DNA of 33,766 nucleotides from Calothrix anomala FACHB-343 (GTDB taxonomy: Bacteria; Cyanobacteriota; Cyanobacteriia; Cyanobacteriales; Nostocaceae), in assembly GCF_014696435.1 (NCBI RefSeq), contig NZ_JACJQG010000092.1, positions 1 to 33,766 on the forward strand, written 5' to 3'. The position numbers were made by a program, and so were the translations under genes. Positions within the stretch are counted from its first letter, which is position 1; every line of letters starts with the position of its first letter. The notes beneath the pieces were generated by a model that was given only the letters and a program-made list of their open reading frames with translations, did no database searches and was not told where the DNA came from. Of this stretch, positions 22,978-31,254 are shown piece by piece.

Positions 22978-24306
22978 ATGTTATTAAAAAGTGCGCTCCC
23001 CAAAATTCGCTGGAAATATTGGGTTAAACCTTGGCAGCAGGTAGATTGGTTATTATTTTGTTTGCCGATAGCTGTCAGTATTTTTGGCGGCGTGATGATT
23101 CTCAGTACGGAATTAAAACAGCCTGTCACTGACTGGTGGTGGCACTGGCTGGTAGCTGGTATTGGTACAGCGATCGCCTTATTGCTCGCTCGTCTGCGTT
23201 ATGAAAATTTGCTACAGTGGCATTGGGTAACCTACGGATTAACCAACTTCAGCCTCATTGCCGTGATGGTTGTCGGTACTGCTGCTAAAGGGGCACAGAG
23301 GTGGATTAGTATTGCAGGTTTTAACGTCCAACCCTCGGAGTTTGCCAAGGTAGGTATAATTATTACCCTTGCAGCGCTACTACACAAACGCACGGCTTCC
23401 AGCATCGAGAGTTTTTTTCGAGCCTTGGCAATTACTGCTGTGCCTTGGGGATTAGTATTTTTGCAACCAGACTTGGCAACATCATTAGTATTTGGAGCGA
23501 TCGTCATCGGTATGCTGTACTGGGCGAATGCTAATCCAGGCTGGATAATACTACTAATTTCTCCCATAGTTGCCGCTATTTTATTTGGTATATCTTGGCC
23601 ATTACCAGAACCGATAACCTTTAAAGAAATATCCTTTTTGAAAGAAATATCCTTAAGCCCATTAGGATTATTTTGGGCAGGCGCAATGGGTATTGTGGGT
23701 TGGCAAACTCTTCCTTGGCGAAAATTTGGCTTAGGAGCCATAGGTGCATGGATTCTGAATATGCTGGGCGGTGAATTAGGCGTATTTGCCTGGAACCATG
23801 TCTTACACGACTATCAAAAAAATCGCCTCAGCGTCTTTATGAACCCAGAACACGATCCTTTGGGTGCAGGTTACCACCTAATTCAATCTCGGATTGCCAT
23901 CGGTGCTGGTGAAATTTGGGGTTGGGGTTTATTTAAAGGGCCGATGACTCAACTTAACTTTGTCCCCGAACAGCATACAGACTTTATTTTCTCCGCAGTT
24001 GGTGAAGAATTTGGTTTTATTGGCTGTTTGGTAGTACTTTTTGTATTTTGCTTAATTTGCTTCCGGTTACTGCATGTAGCTCAAACTGCCAAAGATAATT
24101 TTGGCTCTTTATTAGCTATGGGCGTGTTATCGATGATTGTCTTTCAGCTCATCGTCAATATTGGCATGACAGTAGGTTTAGCACCTGTAGCCGGCATTCC
24201 CTTACCCTGGATGAGTTACGGGCGTTCTGCGATGCTGACTAACTTCATTGCTTTAGGAATAGTAGAATCGGTAGCTAACTTTCGCCAACGGCAGAAATAT
24301 TATTAG
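22978..24306 (+). CDS. rodA: RodA-type SEDS peptidoglycan polymerase
   Basis: A 442-aa integral membrane SEDS glycosyltransferase that polymerises lipid II during lateral wall growth together with a class B PBP. Multiple hydrophobic helices are evident. SEDS signatures are GAQRWISIAGFNVQPSEFAK (106-125), QPDLATSLVF, YHLIQSRIAIGAGEIWGWG, NFVPEQHTDFIFSAVGEE, and a C-terminal MTVGLAPVAGIPLPWMSYG. The glycine-rich RIAIGAGEIWGWG with the preceding DPLGAGYH fits RodA rather than FtsW; FtsW remains possible without comparison. An in-frame micro-duplication in a loop gives KEISFL then KEISLS (DNA near 23621-23653). The ATG is at the correct N-terminus. The stop runs directly into a GTTAGTT-type repeat. 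Possibly co-transcribed with mrp. Confidence 0.92.
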   Translation: MLLKSALPKIRWKYWVKPWQQVDWLLFCLPIAVSIFGGVMILSTELKQPVTDWWWHWLVAGIGTAIALLLARLRYENLLQWHWVTYGLTNFSLIAVMVVGTAAKGAQRWISIAGFNVQPSEFAKVGIIITLAALLHKRTASSIESFFRALAITAVPWGLVFLQPDLATSLVFGAIVIGMLYWANANPGWIILLISPIVAAILFGISWPLPEPITFKEISFLKEISLSPLGLFWAGAMGIVGWQTLPWRKFGLGAIGAWILNMLGGELGVFAWNHVLHDYQKNRLSVFMNPEHDPLGAGYHLIQSRIAIGAGEIWGWGLFKGPMTQLNFVPEQHTDFIFSAVGEEFGFIGCLVVLFVFCLICFRLLHVAQTAKDNFGSLLAMGVLSMIVFQLIVNIGMTVGLAPVAGIPLPWMSYGRSAMLTNFIALGIVESVANFRQRQKYY

Positions 24307-24432
24307 TCAATGGTCAGTTGTTAGTTGTTAGTTGTTAGTTGTTAGAGACGCGATGAATCGCGTCTGTACAATTGTGATTTCCCTGACAATGCCCAATGCC
24401 CCATGCCCAATTCCCAATGCCCAATGCCCACC
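24307..24432. repeat. Heptamers and copy B of the AGACGCGATT palindrome, then AATGCCC array
   Basis: GTTAGTT heptamers (about 24317-24342) lead into GAGACGCGATGAATCGCGTCT (core 24345-24364, one mismatch from palindromic) and TGTACAATTGTGATT. This is the inverse of 21576-21615. AATGCCC/CATGCCC/AATTCCC units follow (24388-24430), the complement of the array at 19-81. Confidence 0.85.
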
Positions 24433-24479
24433 CACAAGTATTAAGCTATATAACAGGAAATTAAGCGAGGATAAAAATC

Positions 24480-24674
24480 ATGATCCTGCCTGGAGCAACT
24501 GTTCGCATCAAAAATCCCGCAGATACTTATTATCGCTATGAAGGACTCGTACAACGGGTAAGCGATGGCAAGGTAGCCGTATTATTTGAGGGGGGAAACT
24601 GGGATAAATTAGTTACCTTTCGCTTGAGTGAATTGGAAACTGTCGAAACCACAGGCAAGAAGAAAGGTAAATAA
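24480..24674 (+). CDS. ndhS: NAD(P)H dehydrogenase-like complex 1 subunit S
   Basis: A 64-aa NdhS, the small SH3-like subunit of cyanobacterial and plastid NDH-1 that sits at the peripheral arm and forms part of the ferredoxin-docking site in cyclic electron flow. The fold is read from [12 protein letters not shown] (2-13), [23 protein letters not shown] (16-38) and [14 protein letters not shown] (39-52), followed by a basic tail (KKKGK). The binding site GAGGA (24467-24471) stands 8 nt before the ATG. Length agrees with the cyanobacterial form, which lacks the long plastid extensions. The gene sits between two repeat tracts and is not operonic with other ndh genes, as is usual for ndhS. Confidence 0.93.
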   Translation: MILPGATVRIKNPADTYYRYEGLVQRVSDGKVAVLFEGGNWDKLVTFRLSELETVETTGKKKGK

Positions 24675-24745
24675 TTAGTAGTTATTAGTCATTAGTCATT
24701 TGTCATTGGGCAAAGACTTATGACTAATGACTGATTGACATTGAT
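24675..24745. repeat. Degenerate ATTAGTC/TGACTAA repeats after ndhS
   Basis: ATTAGTC units followed, about 30 nt later, by TGACTAA-type units in inverse sense (24683-24733), giving a loose inverted repeat just before the HAS-barrel gene. It may act as a weak terminator. Confidence 0.6.
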
Positions 24746-24756
24746 AAAACACTACT

Positions 24757-25410
24757 ATGCGCCTTCCTTTACCACAGTTTGCTACAGGCGATCGCCATCC
24801 TCATCATATTGCTGAGGTGATCGAAACCAATACTACAGAGTTTCTGGCTCAGTGTTTGGAACCGGAAGACTTAAGTTTTCCCCCGATGCCTCCCTTTGGT
24901 AGCTGGGTTTGTTCAACGGATGAAGAATCGGGTAATCAAATTTATGCAGTGGTGTATTATGCCACAACTATGCCCATAGATTCTGTACACCGGGCAGTAG
25001 CTTTGGGTTTATCTTTGCAAGACTTGCGGGAAGAACAACCCCAAATATTTGCCATGTTGAAAACTGAATTTCGCGCCGCGATCGTCGGCTTTGCACCACC
25101 ATCTGCTACCCCAGGTTTTAGTAAAGCGTATCAATATTTACCTCCTCGCCCGCCACAAATTCATCAAGCAGTGTATCGCTGTGAAGCAGAAACAATCGTG
25201 AAATTTACGGAAGAATTGGATTTTTTGCAGACACTATTGACTGTGCAAGGCGCACCAGTAGAATCATTAACTGCGGCGGCGATGCGGGCGGTTTATCAGT
25301 TACGCAAAGCCGATCGCCAATGGTTAATTAAAGCTGGACGTACCTTAAGCTTGTTGTTAAAAGATGACTACGATCGCTTACGGTTTATTTTGCGTCAGGT
25401 TCACCCATAA
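24757..25410 (+). CDS. HAS-barrel domain protein, unknown role
   Basis: A 217-aa protein. Its first half reads like the HAS barrel (HerA-ATP synthase barrel), a small beta domain: RLPLPQFATGDRHPHHIAEVIE (2-23), then FLAQCLEPEDLSFPPMPPFGSWV and IYAVVYYATTMPIDS. The second half is helical, with LLTVQGAPVESLTAAAMRAVY and RQWLIKAGRTLSLLLKDDYDRLRFILRQV. No Walker motifs follow, so it is not HerA itself but a stand-alone relative common in cyanobacteria and annotated only by domain. It could regulate an ATPase or nucleic-acid complex; nothing in the sequence settles this. It follows ndhS by 82 nt and precedes the antiporter by 149 nt. The ATG is used without a strong binding site. Confidence 0.75.
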   Translation: MRLPLPQFATGDRHPHHIAEVIETNTTEFLAQCLEPEDLSFPPMPPFGSWVCSTDEESGNQIYAVVYYATTMPIDSVHRAVALGLSLQDLREEQPQIFAMLKTEFRAAIVGFAPPSATPGFSKAYQYLPPRPPQIHQAVYRCEAETIVKFTEELDFLQTLLTVQGAPVESLTAAAMRAVYQLRKADRQWLIKAGRTLSLLLKDDYDRLRFILRQVHP

Positions 25411-25559
25411 GTAGTATTTAGACCATTATCTAATCTGGCGATTGTCAGTAAATTAAATTTTTTTTAAGTTTTACTCTAGGTGGTGTTTACAGTTATATTG
25501 ATCGGGCGATTGCCTTTAAGGCGATCGCAGCTTCACTATCGCCCTTTCAAGTTCTACCT

Positions 25560-27704
25560 ATGGAACTCATTTCCCAAGTTCTGACAATAGAACCAACCTC
25601 TCAATTACTGGGTCAGGAACCCATTGTTCCCTTCGCTATTTTGCTGGTAGTTATCTTAGTCGTGCCAATTCTATTTGAGCGCCTCAGACTACCAGGATTA
25701 GTAGGTTTGGTTTTTTCTGGGGTAGTACTCGGGCCTGCTGGTTGGAATTTATTCCAGACAGAATCAGAAATTATGAAGCTGCTAGCAGATATTGGGTTAG
25801 TTTATCTGATATTTGTGGCTGGGCTAGAAGTTGACTTAGAACAATTCCAACGCCAAAAAAATCGTTCGCTAGGGTTTAGTTGCTTCACCTTTATTTTGCC
25901 CTTAGCCATCCTCAGTCTGTTAGGGCATCTTTTTGGCTTGAATTGGATCGCATCTATCTTAATTGGCTCTTTGTTCGCTTCTCATACTTTATTGGCATAT
26001 CCTGTTCTCGATCGCTTGGGAGTGGTAAACAATCAGTCTGTCAGTATCAGCATTGGAGCCAAGGTTTTTACCGATATTGGTGCGCTGTTAATCTTAACTG
26101 TATGTGTAGCTGTAAATAATGTAGGCGGATTTAGCTTCCCCAAACTGCTGACTTTGATTGGTTGGTTAACCATTTACGCAGTTGTGGTTTTAGCAGGCTT
26201 TGACTGGTTAGGAAAAGAATTTTTCCGGCGTTCTGGAGGCGAAGAAGGTAACCAGTTTTTATTTGTGCTACTGACAATTTTTCTAGCCGCTGTGGGCGCT
26301 CAGTTGATTGGGGTAGAAAAAATTATTGGGGCTTTTTTAGCGGGTTTAGCAGTGAATGAAGTTGTCGGTGAAGGGCCAGTCAAAGAAAAAGTACTGTTTG
26401 TGGGTAGCGTCCTCTTCATTCCTATTTTCTTTGTACATCTGGGTTCGTTGATGGATTTCACCACCTTGACTAGCAAAAGTATCAATTTGCAATTGATGCT
26501 GCTGTTGGTGTTGGGTGTAATTGCCAGCAAATTCATCGCCGCATGGTTAACAAAACTTTTGTATAACTATTCTTGGCAGGAAATGTTAACAATGTGGTCG
26601 CTCACAGTACCGCAAGTAGGTACAACATTAGCAGCAACGTTAGTGGGATACGAAATCGGGTTATTCCAGCCTGTAGTATTCAATAGCGTTGTGGTTGTTA
26701 TGCTTGTGACATCAACACTTGGCCCGTTAGTTACCAGTCGGGTAGCTGGAGGGTTGGCTTTATCTCCACCTCCAGAACCAGCACCAACAAATCAGCCTGA
26801 GCCAAAAATCCCAGACAATAAGAATGCTTTCACTATCGTAGTACCGATTTATAATCCGCAAACTCAGCAATATTTAATTGAACTAGCGACATTATTAGCA
26901 CGCCAAACCAATGGCAGAGTTGTACCTTTAGCGATCGCTACTGCGGCCGCTAACATGGATGCACCACAGTTAGAAACCTCGTTACAGCGCAGCGAGCGGT
27001 TACTAGCAAAAGCTACAGCCCAAAGCCGCGTCTTAGGTGTCACGGCAGAACCCTTGCTACGCATCGATGATGCCTTTGCTCAAGGAATCAGCAGAGCATC
27101 TCGGGAACAAAAGGCTAGTTTGATTGTCATGGGTTGGGGTAAACGCACTGGTTTCCGGGCGCGTTTATTTGGTAACGTAATTGATAACGTTCTTTGGGCT
27201 TCCCACTGTCCGGTAGCGGTGACTCGTTTAGTAGACTCTCCCAGGAAAATTCAACGGATATTAGTGCCGATTGAAAATTTAATGGCACCAACATTACAGC
27301 CAGTGCATTTTGCCCAAATGTTAGCAGACTGCAATCAAGCCCAAGTAACTGTATTAAATGTATGCGAGCGTCGCACCAGCTCGAGCAAAATTGCGGACAA
27401 GCGATCGCATCTTTCACTATTAGTATCTAAATTAGCTTTTGCCAATCCGCCAGAAATTCAAATTATTGCCCACGAAAATGTCGCTCAAGCTATTTTACAA
27501 GCAGCAAGATTATATGATTTAGTTGTGTTGCCTTTTATACGCAATCATACTAGTCCTGGTGGTTTAGCTATTAGTGATGTTACTACTCAATTAGCCAGAC
27601 AATTAACTTGTTCTATTGTGATGTTGGGAGAGCCGCAACGTCAGCCAACAGTAACATTAGCAACAGGAGTTCCCAGTACAACATCTACAATGTCAAATAT
27701 TTGA
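25560..27704 (+). CDS. CPA2-family cation:proton antiporter with two C-terminal USP domains
   Basis: A 714-aa protein. Residues about 20-400 are a multi-helix Na+/H+ exchanger domain of CPA2 (KefB/NapA) type, with LADIGLVYLIFVAGLEVDLEQF, DIGALLILTVCV and VEKIIGAFLAGLAVNEVVG as landmark segments. A proline-rich cytosolic linker (PPPEPAPTNQPEPKIP) spans about 404-420. Two universal-stress-protein domains follow, about 421-560 (ending with GWGKRTGFRARLFGNVIDNVLW and HCPVAVTR) and 562-700 (LVVLPFIRN, CSIVMLGEPQ). Such fusions are thought to gate transport by nucleotide or stress signals; ions and direction cannot be read. It is the last of the rightward run from 20959. No operon partner is evident. 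Confidence 0.92.
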   Translation: MELISQVLTIEPTSQLLGQEPIVPFAILLVVILVVPILFERLRLPGLVGLVFSGVVLGPAGWNLFQTESEIMKLLADIGLVYLIFVAGLEVDLEQFQRQKNRSLGFSCFTFILPLAILSLLGHLFGLNWIASILIGSLFASHTLLAYPVLDRLGVVNNQSVSISIGAKVFTDIGALLILTVCVAVNNVGGFSFPKLLTLIGWLTIYAVVVLAGFDWLGKEFFRRSGGEEGNQFLFVLLTIFLAAVGAQLIGVEKIIGAFLAGLAVNEVVGEGPVKEKVLFVGSVLFIPIFFVHLGSLMDFTTLTSKSINLQLMLLLVLGVIASKFIAAWLTKLLYNYSWQEMLTMWSLTVPQVGTTLAATLVGYEIGLFQPVVFNSVVVVMLVTSTLGPLVTSRVAGGLALSPPPEPAPTNQPEPKIPDNKNAFTIVVPIYNPQTQQYLIELATLLARQTNGRVVPLAIATAAANMDAPQLETSLQRSERLLAKATAQSRVLGVTAEPLLRIDDAFAQGISRASREQKASLIVMGWGKRTGFRARLFGNVIDNVLWASHCPVAVTRLVDSPRKIQRILVPIENLMAPTLQPVHFAQMLADCNQAQVTVLNVCERRTSSSKIADKRSHLSLLVSKLAFANPPEIQIIAHENVAQAILQAARLYDLVVLPFIRNHTSPGGLAISDVTTQLARQLTCSIVMLGEPQRQPTVTLATGVPSTTSTMSNI

Positions 27705-28054
27705 CTTTCAAGATATCTAGGCTATTTTCCGGCTCTGAGATTGTTATGTATATTGCTAAACAGATTTTTTTATGTCTATATACGAATTTAGCTATTTCAT
27801 TCTAAATATACTTAATATAGGTGAAGATTTGATGAATTCTAGGATCTTCAGCTACAAAGTTCAACGGATGTTTGTTATTTTGCTAATAGATAAAAGTAAG
27901 ACGTGGTTGAAAAATATACCCACAGAAAATTTGGTAAATTTAACAACATATGTTTAAATAACCGTATTCTCTGGGAGTATTTTGTACCTGAATTAGGTAA
28001 TCAAAAAAATACGCACAAGAGCTACTGACAGTATATGTAATTAACTGGGGAATT
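27705..28054. other. 350-nt spacer before the UDP-sugar genes
   Basis: AT-rich, no repeat or hairpin of note. A 61-codon frame at 27772-27957 has no binding site and unconvincing composition, so it is not called. The promoter of the uxs gene should be here. Confidence 0.5.
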
Positions 28055-29005
28055 ATGAGAATTCTAGTGACGGGCGGTGCCGGGTTTATTGGTTCTCATC
28101 TCATTGACAAACTAATAAGCGATGGGCATGAAATCATTTGCTTGGATAACTTCTATACGGGTAACAAGCAAAACATACTTAAATGGTTGGATCATCCATA
28201 CTTTGAACTCATCCGCCACGATATCACCGAACCCATTAGGTTAGAAGTCGATCAAATTTATCATTTGGCTTGTCCTGCTTCTCCAGTACATTATCAGTAC
28301 AATCCCGTAAAAACAGTTAAAACTAATGTGATGGGTACGCTCAACATGTTAGGTTTAGCAAAGCGTGTGAAGGCAAGATTTTTCTTAGCTTCAACGAGTG
28401 AAGTTTACGGCGATCCAGAAGTTCATCCCCAAACCGAAGAGTATAGAGGTAATGTCAATCCCATTGGGTTGCGTTCCTGCTACGACGAAGGTAAACGTAT
28501 TGCAGAGACTTTAGCTTTTGACTATTACAGGCAAAATAAAGTTGATATTCGCGTTGTGCGTATTTTCAATACCTACGGCCCCCGGATGTTAGAAAACGAT
28601 GGTCGGGTAGTAAGTAACTTTATTGTTCAAGCCCTACGGGGTAAGCCATTAACAGTTTATGGTGATGGTTCCCAAACTCGTAGTTTCTGCTACGTCTCTG
28701 ACTTAGTAGAAGGCTTTATCCGGCTGATGAATAGCGACTATATCGGGCCAGTCAATCTGGGAAATCCTGATGAATACACCATTTTAGAATTGGCACAGGC
28801 TGTACAAAACCAGATTAATCCAGATGCGGAAATTCAGTTTGAACCATTACCTTCTGACGATCCGCGTCGCCGTCGTCCAGATATTACCAAGGCTAAAACT
28901 TTGTTAAATTGGGAACCTACCGTTCCCCTACAACAAGGGTTAAAACTCACAATCGAAGATTTCCGCAATCGGATTAAAACGGATAACAAGCAGTTAGTCC
29001 ACTGA
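28055..29005 (+). CDS. uxs: UDP-glucuronate decarboxylase (UDP-xylose synthase)
   Basis: A 316-aa extended SDR that turns UDP-glucuronate into UDP-xylose with NAD+ bound. The glycine motif GGAGFIGS is at 7-14. The active-site block [15 protein letters not shown] (112-126) provides the Ser/Thr, and the catalytic YxxxK is Y143-K147 (SCYDEGKR). [26 protein letters not shown] and a late [10 protein letters not shown] are typical of UXS rather than of UDP-galactose or dTDP-glucose enzymes. Length equals soluble bacterial UXS without membrane anchor. Its substrate is made by the next gene, ugd, 146 nt downstream, so the pair forms a two-step route, though the order in the DNA is reversed. An 11-bp inverted repeat lies between them. 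Confidence 0.93.
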   Translation: MRILVTGGAGFIGSHLIDKLISDGHEIICLDNFYTGNKQNILKWLDHPYFELIRHDITEPIRLEVDQIYHLACPASPVHYQYNPVKTVKTNVMGTLNMLGLAKRVKARFFLASTSEVYGDPEVHPQTEEYRGNVNPIGLRSCYDEGKRIAETLAFDYYRQNKVDIRVVRIFNTYGPRMLENDGRVVSNFIVQALRGKPLTVYGDGSQTRSFCYVSDLVEGFIRLMNSDYIGPVNLGNPDEYTILELAQAVQNQINPDAEIQFEPLPSDDPRRRRPDITKAKTLLNWEPTVPLQQGLKLTIEDFRNRIKTDNKQLVH

Positions 29006-29026
29006 TTTGTTTGAGGTATTACTCGC

Positions 29027-29095
29027 TTGCTTACGTACGCTATAAGTGTAAAGTCTTACCTTCTAATATGAGATTTTTGCCTGATACGTAAGCAA
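29027..29095. repeat. Inverted repeat between uxs and ugd
   Basis: TTGCTTACGTA (29027-29037) and TACGTAAGCAA (29085-29095) are perfect 11-bp arms around 47 nt, starting 21 nt after the uxs stop and ending 56 nt before the ugd start. It could be a foldback relic, an attenuating leader structure or a processing site. No T-tract follows. Confidence 0.6.
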
Positions 29096-29151
29096 AGTGT
29101 TAAAAGTTTTCCATTTACAGAATAAATAGAACAAACAAGGAGTTAAAGAGA

Positions 29152-30543
29152 ATGCGTGTTTGCGTCATTGGTACTGGTTACGTTGGTTTAGTAACAGGCG
29201 CTTGTTTAGCTCATATCGGTCATGATGTGATTTGTGTCGATAATAACGAAGAGAAAGTTAAGTTGATGAAGTCCGGACAGTCACCGATTTTTGAACCGGG
29301 ACTTTCGGAAATTATGCAAGCTGCTATTCAAACAGGTAAAATTGAATTCAGCACAGATTTGGCGGCTGGCGTTGCTCACGGCGAAATTCTCTTCATTGCT
29401 GTAGGCACACCACCATTACCAACAGGTGAAAGCGATACCCGTTATGTAGAAGCTGTAGCACGCGGTATTGGTAACCATCTCAATGGCGGCTATAAGGTAA
29501 TTGTTAACAAATCCACAGTACCCATCGGTTCTGGTGACTGGGTAAGAATGATTGTGTTAGATGGTATTGCTGAACGCCAAAAAACCCTAGTTACTGCAGG
29601 TGGGGTTGCTGAAGAAGAAAGACTACCTGAGATTGCATATCAATTTGATGTTGTCAGCAATCCAGAGTTTTTACGGGAAGGTTCCGCAGTTTACGATACC
29701 TTTAACCCCGATCGCATTGTTCTCGGTGGTAACAGCCAAAAAGCGATCGCTTTAATGAAAGAACTGTATACTCCGATTGTGGAACGTCAGTATGCTGAAG
29801 ATAAGTCTTTACCACCTGTACCAGTTTTGGCAACAGACCTCAGCTCGGCAGAAATGATTAAATATGCTGCTAATGCTTTCTTAGCAACCAAAATTAGCTT
29901 TATTAACGAAGTTGCTAACATTTGCGATCGCGTTGGTGCTGATGTTACCCAAGTTGCTAAAGGTATTGGTTTAGACTCCCGCATCGGTAACAAATTCTTA
30001 CAAGCTGGTATTGGCTGGGGTGGTTCCTGCTTCCCCAAAGACGTATCAGCGCTAATTCATACTGCTGATGACTATGGTTATGAAGCTCAACTATTGAAAT
30101 CTGCTGTTACCGTCAACGAACGTCAACGGCTGATTGCTTTAGAAAAATTGCAACAAGTATTGAAAATCCTCAAAGGTAAAACAGTAGGTCTATTAGGTCT
30201 AACCTTTAAGCCTGATACCGACGATTTACGCGATGCGCCTGCACTTAACCTAATTGAGCAACTCAACCGCTTGGGCGCTAAAGTTAAAGCTTACGACCCA
30301 ATTGTTTCGCAAACTGGTTTACGTCATGGTATTTCTGGTGTTTTAGTAGAAACCGATGCTGAAAGACTAGCTGACGGTTGCGATGCTTTGGTACTTGTCA
30401 CTGAATGGCAACAGTTTAGCACCTTAGACTACGCTAAAATGGCAACCTTGATGACCCATCCAGTAATTATTGATGGTCGTAACTACCTTGATCCAGAAAC
30501 AATGGTTAGAGCTGGGTTCCAATATGTAGGTATTGGTCGCTAG
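29152..30543 (+). CDS. ugd: UDP-glucose 6-dehydrogenase
   Basis: A 463-aa UDP-glucose dehydrogenase, which oxidises UDP-glucose to UDP-glucuronate in two NAD+ steps. The N-terminal Rossmann domain has GTGYVGLVTG at 7-16, with D30 for the NAD ribose. NPEFLREGSA (170-179) supplies the conserved glutamate, the middle helix bears KYAANAFLATKISFINEV (237-254), and the catalytic cysteine is C293 in GWGGSCFPKD. The C-terminal UDP-binding domain has GLTFKPDTDDLRDAP. An insert of about 20 residues (TLVTAGGVAEEERLPEIAYQ, near 145-164) lengthens the protein slightly over short bacterial forms. The binding site AAGGAG ends nine bases before the ATG. It ends in a strong terminator. Product feeds uxs and other glucuronate-dependent polysaccharide pathways. 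Confidence 0.97.
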   Translation: MRVCVIGTGYVGLVTGACLAHIGHDVICVDNNEEKVKLMKSGQSPIFEPGLSEIMQAAIQTGKIEFSTDLAAGVAHGEILFIAVGTPPLPTGESDTRYVEAVARGIGNHLNGGYKVIVNKSTVPIGSGDWVRMIVLDGIAERQKTLVTAGGVAEEERLPEIAYQFDVVSNPEFLREGSAVYDTFNPDRIVLGGNSQKAIALMKELYTPIVERQYAEDKSLPPVPVLATDLSSAEMIKYAANAFLATKISFINEVANICDRVGADVTQVAKGIGLDSRIGNKFLQAGIGWGGSCFPKDVSALIHTADDYGYEAQLLKSAVTVNERQRLIALEKLQQVLKILKGKTVGLLGLTFKPDTDDLRDAPALNLIEQLNRLGAKVKAYDPIVSQTGLRHGISGVLVETDAERLADGCDALVLVTEWQQFSTLDYAKMATLMTHPVIIDGRNYLDPETMVRAGFQYVGIGR

Positions 30544-30578
30544 AAAATAGTTTTTAACTCACAATCCTGATAAGGCTC

Positions 30579-30613
30579 AAGCTGCTGAGAACATTCTCAG
30601 CAGCTTTTCGTTT
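30579..30613 (+). terminator. Intrinsic terminator after ugd
   Basis: Perfect 13-bp stem AAGCTGCTGAGAA (30579-30591) with TTCTCAGCAGCTT (30594-30606), minimal loop, followed by TTCGTTT. It is 35 nt after the stop codon. Confidence 0.85.
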
Positions 30614-30692
30614 ATTTGGGTGCTAGAGAGGCAAAAAACTCAATTAATCTCAGTTCGACTGATGTACGCTTAAGAAGCGAAATATAAATCAA

Positions 30693-30849
30693 TACGGTTC
30701 AGTTAAGGATAATCGTAGGTTGGGCTTACCGTGTGTAAACCTAACAAAACCCCCGGAAATGTTGGGTTACCCTGCGGGAAGCCGCTCCGCGTCTACGTTC
30801 CTCAACCCAACCTACAGAGTTTAAGGTTTTCAACACTAACTGAACCCTA
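30693..30849. mobile_element. 157-bp MITE-like element with GGTTCAGTTA ends and the GTAGGTTGGG core
   Basis: GGTTCAGTTA (30696-30705) and TAACTGAACC (30837-30846) form the outer inverted repeat, with ATA/TAT beyond. Inside, GTAGGTTGGG...CCAACCTAC (30715-30815) includes a 56-nt core matching 1570-1625 on the opposite strand with one difference. No ORF. Confidence 0.7.
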
Positions 30850-30900
30850 TTGACATATAAATATATTCTAGAGGGCATGGCAATGCCCATATGTATCAAC

Positions 30901-31032
30901 TTACAGCAATTTTCAGGTAAATAGACCACACTGTAGGGGCACGGCACCAGTAACATTATTGTATATACGAGAAGATTGTGGACGCCGTGCCCCTACTACG
31001 ATTGTGGTTCAAATGCATGAAAACTGCTGTAA
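30901..31032. repeat. 132-bp foldback element (TTACAGCA ends)
   Basis: TTACAGCA (30901-30908) pairs with TGCTGTAA (31025-31032). A second perfect match, GTAGGGGCACGGC (30933-30945) with GCCGTGCCCCTAC (30984-30996), lies inside, and ACCACA/TGTGGT pair between the two. No target duplication is apparent. Confidence 0.75.
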
Positions 31033-31063
31033 CGTGAAACCCTTGCTAATACGCGATCATCTA

Positions 31064-31180
31064 GCTCCCATGCTCTGCGTGGGAGCGAAAATCGTGGGGC
31101 TGCTGCCTCAATTTATCAGCTTTCGAGGCTCTGCCTCGCAATCCGCATTTCCAGCCGGAGGCTGGAAACGAGATAGATAA
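31064..31180. repeat. Three-hairpin dispersed repeat, copy B
   Basis: GCTCCCA/TGGGAGC (31064-31086), GAGGCTCTGCCTC (31125-31137) and TTCCAGCCGGAGGCTGGAA (31149-31167), followed by AGATAGATAAAA. Order and spacing equal the inverse of copy A at 4524-4637. With the two elements before it, this fills the spacer 30544-31254, in which no gene is seen. Confidence 0.8.
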
Positions 31181-31254
31181 AAGTTTTGGGCTTAAGTTGA
31201 CACTAATGGGCAATGCCATGCCCCTACTGTTGCATTATTTTTTCAAACTGGTAT

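Noticed and set aside
27772-27957. 61-codon rightward ORF
   Set aside because: No binding site, AT-rich random-looking product, overlapping no known family.
30741-31180. Two short ORFs (about 71 and 73 codons)
   Set aside because: Both lie wholly within the repeat pile-up.
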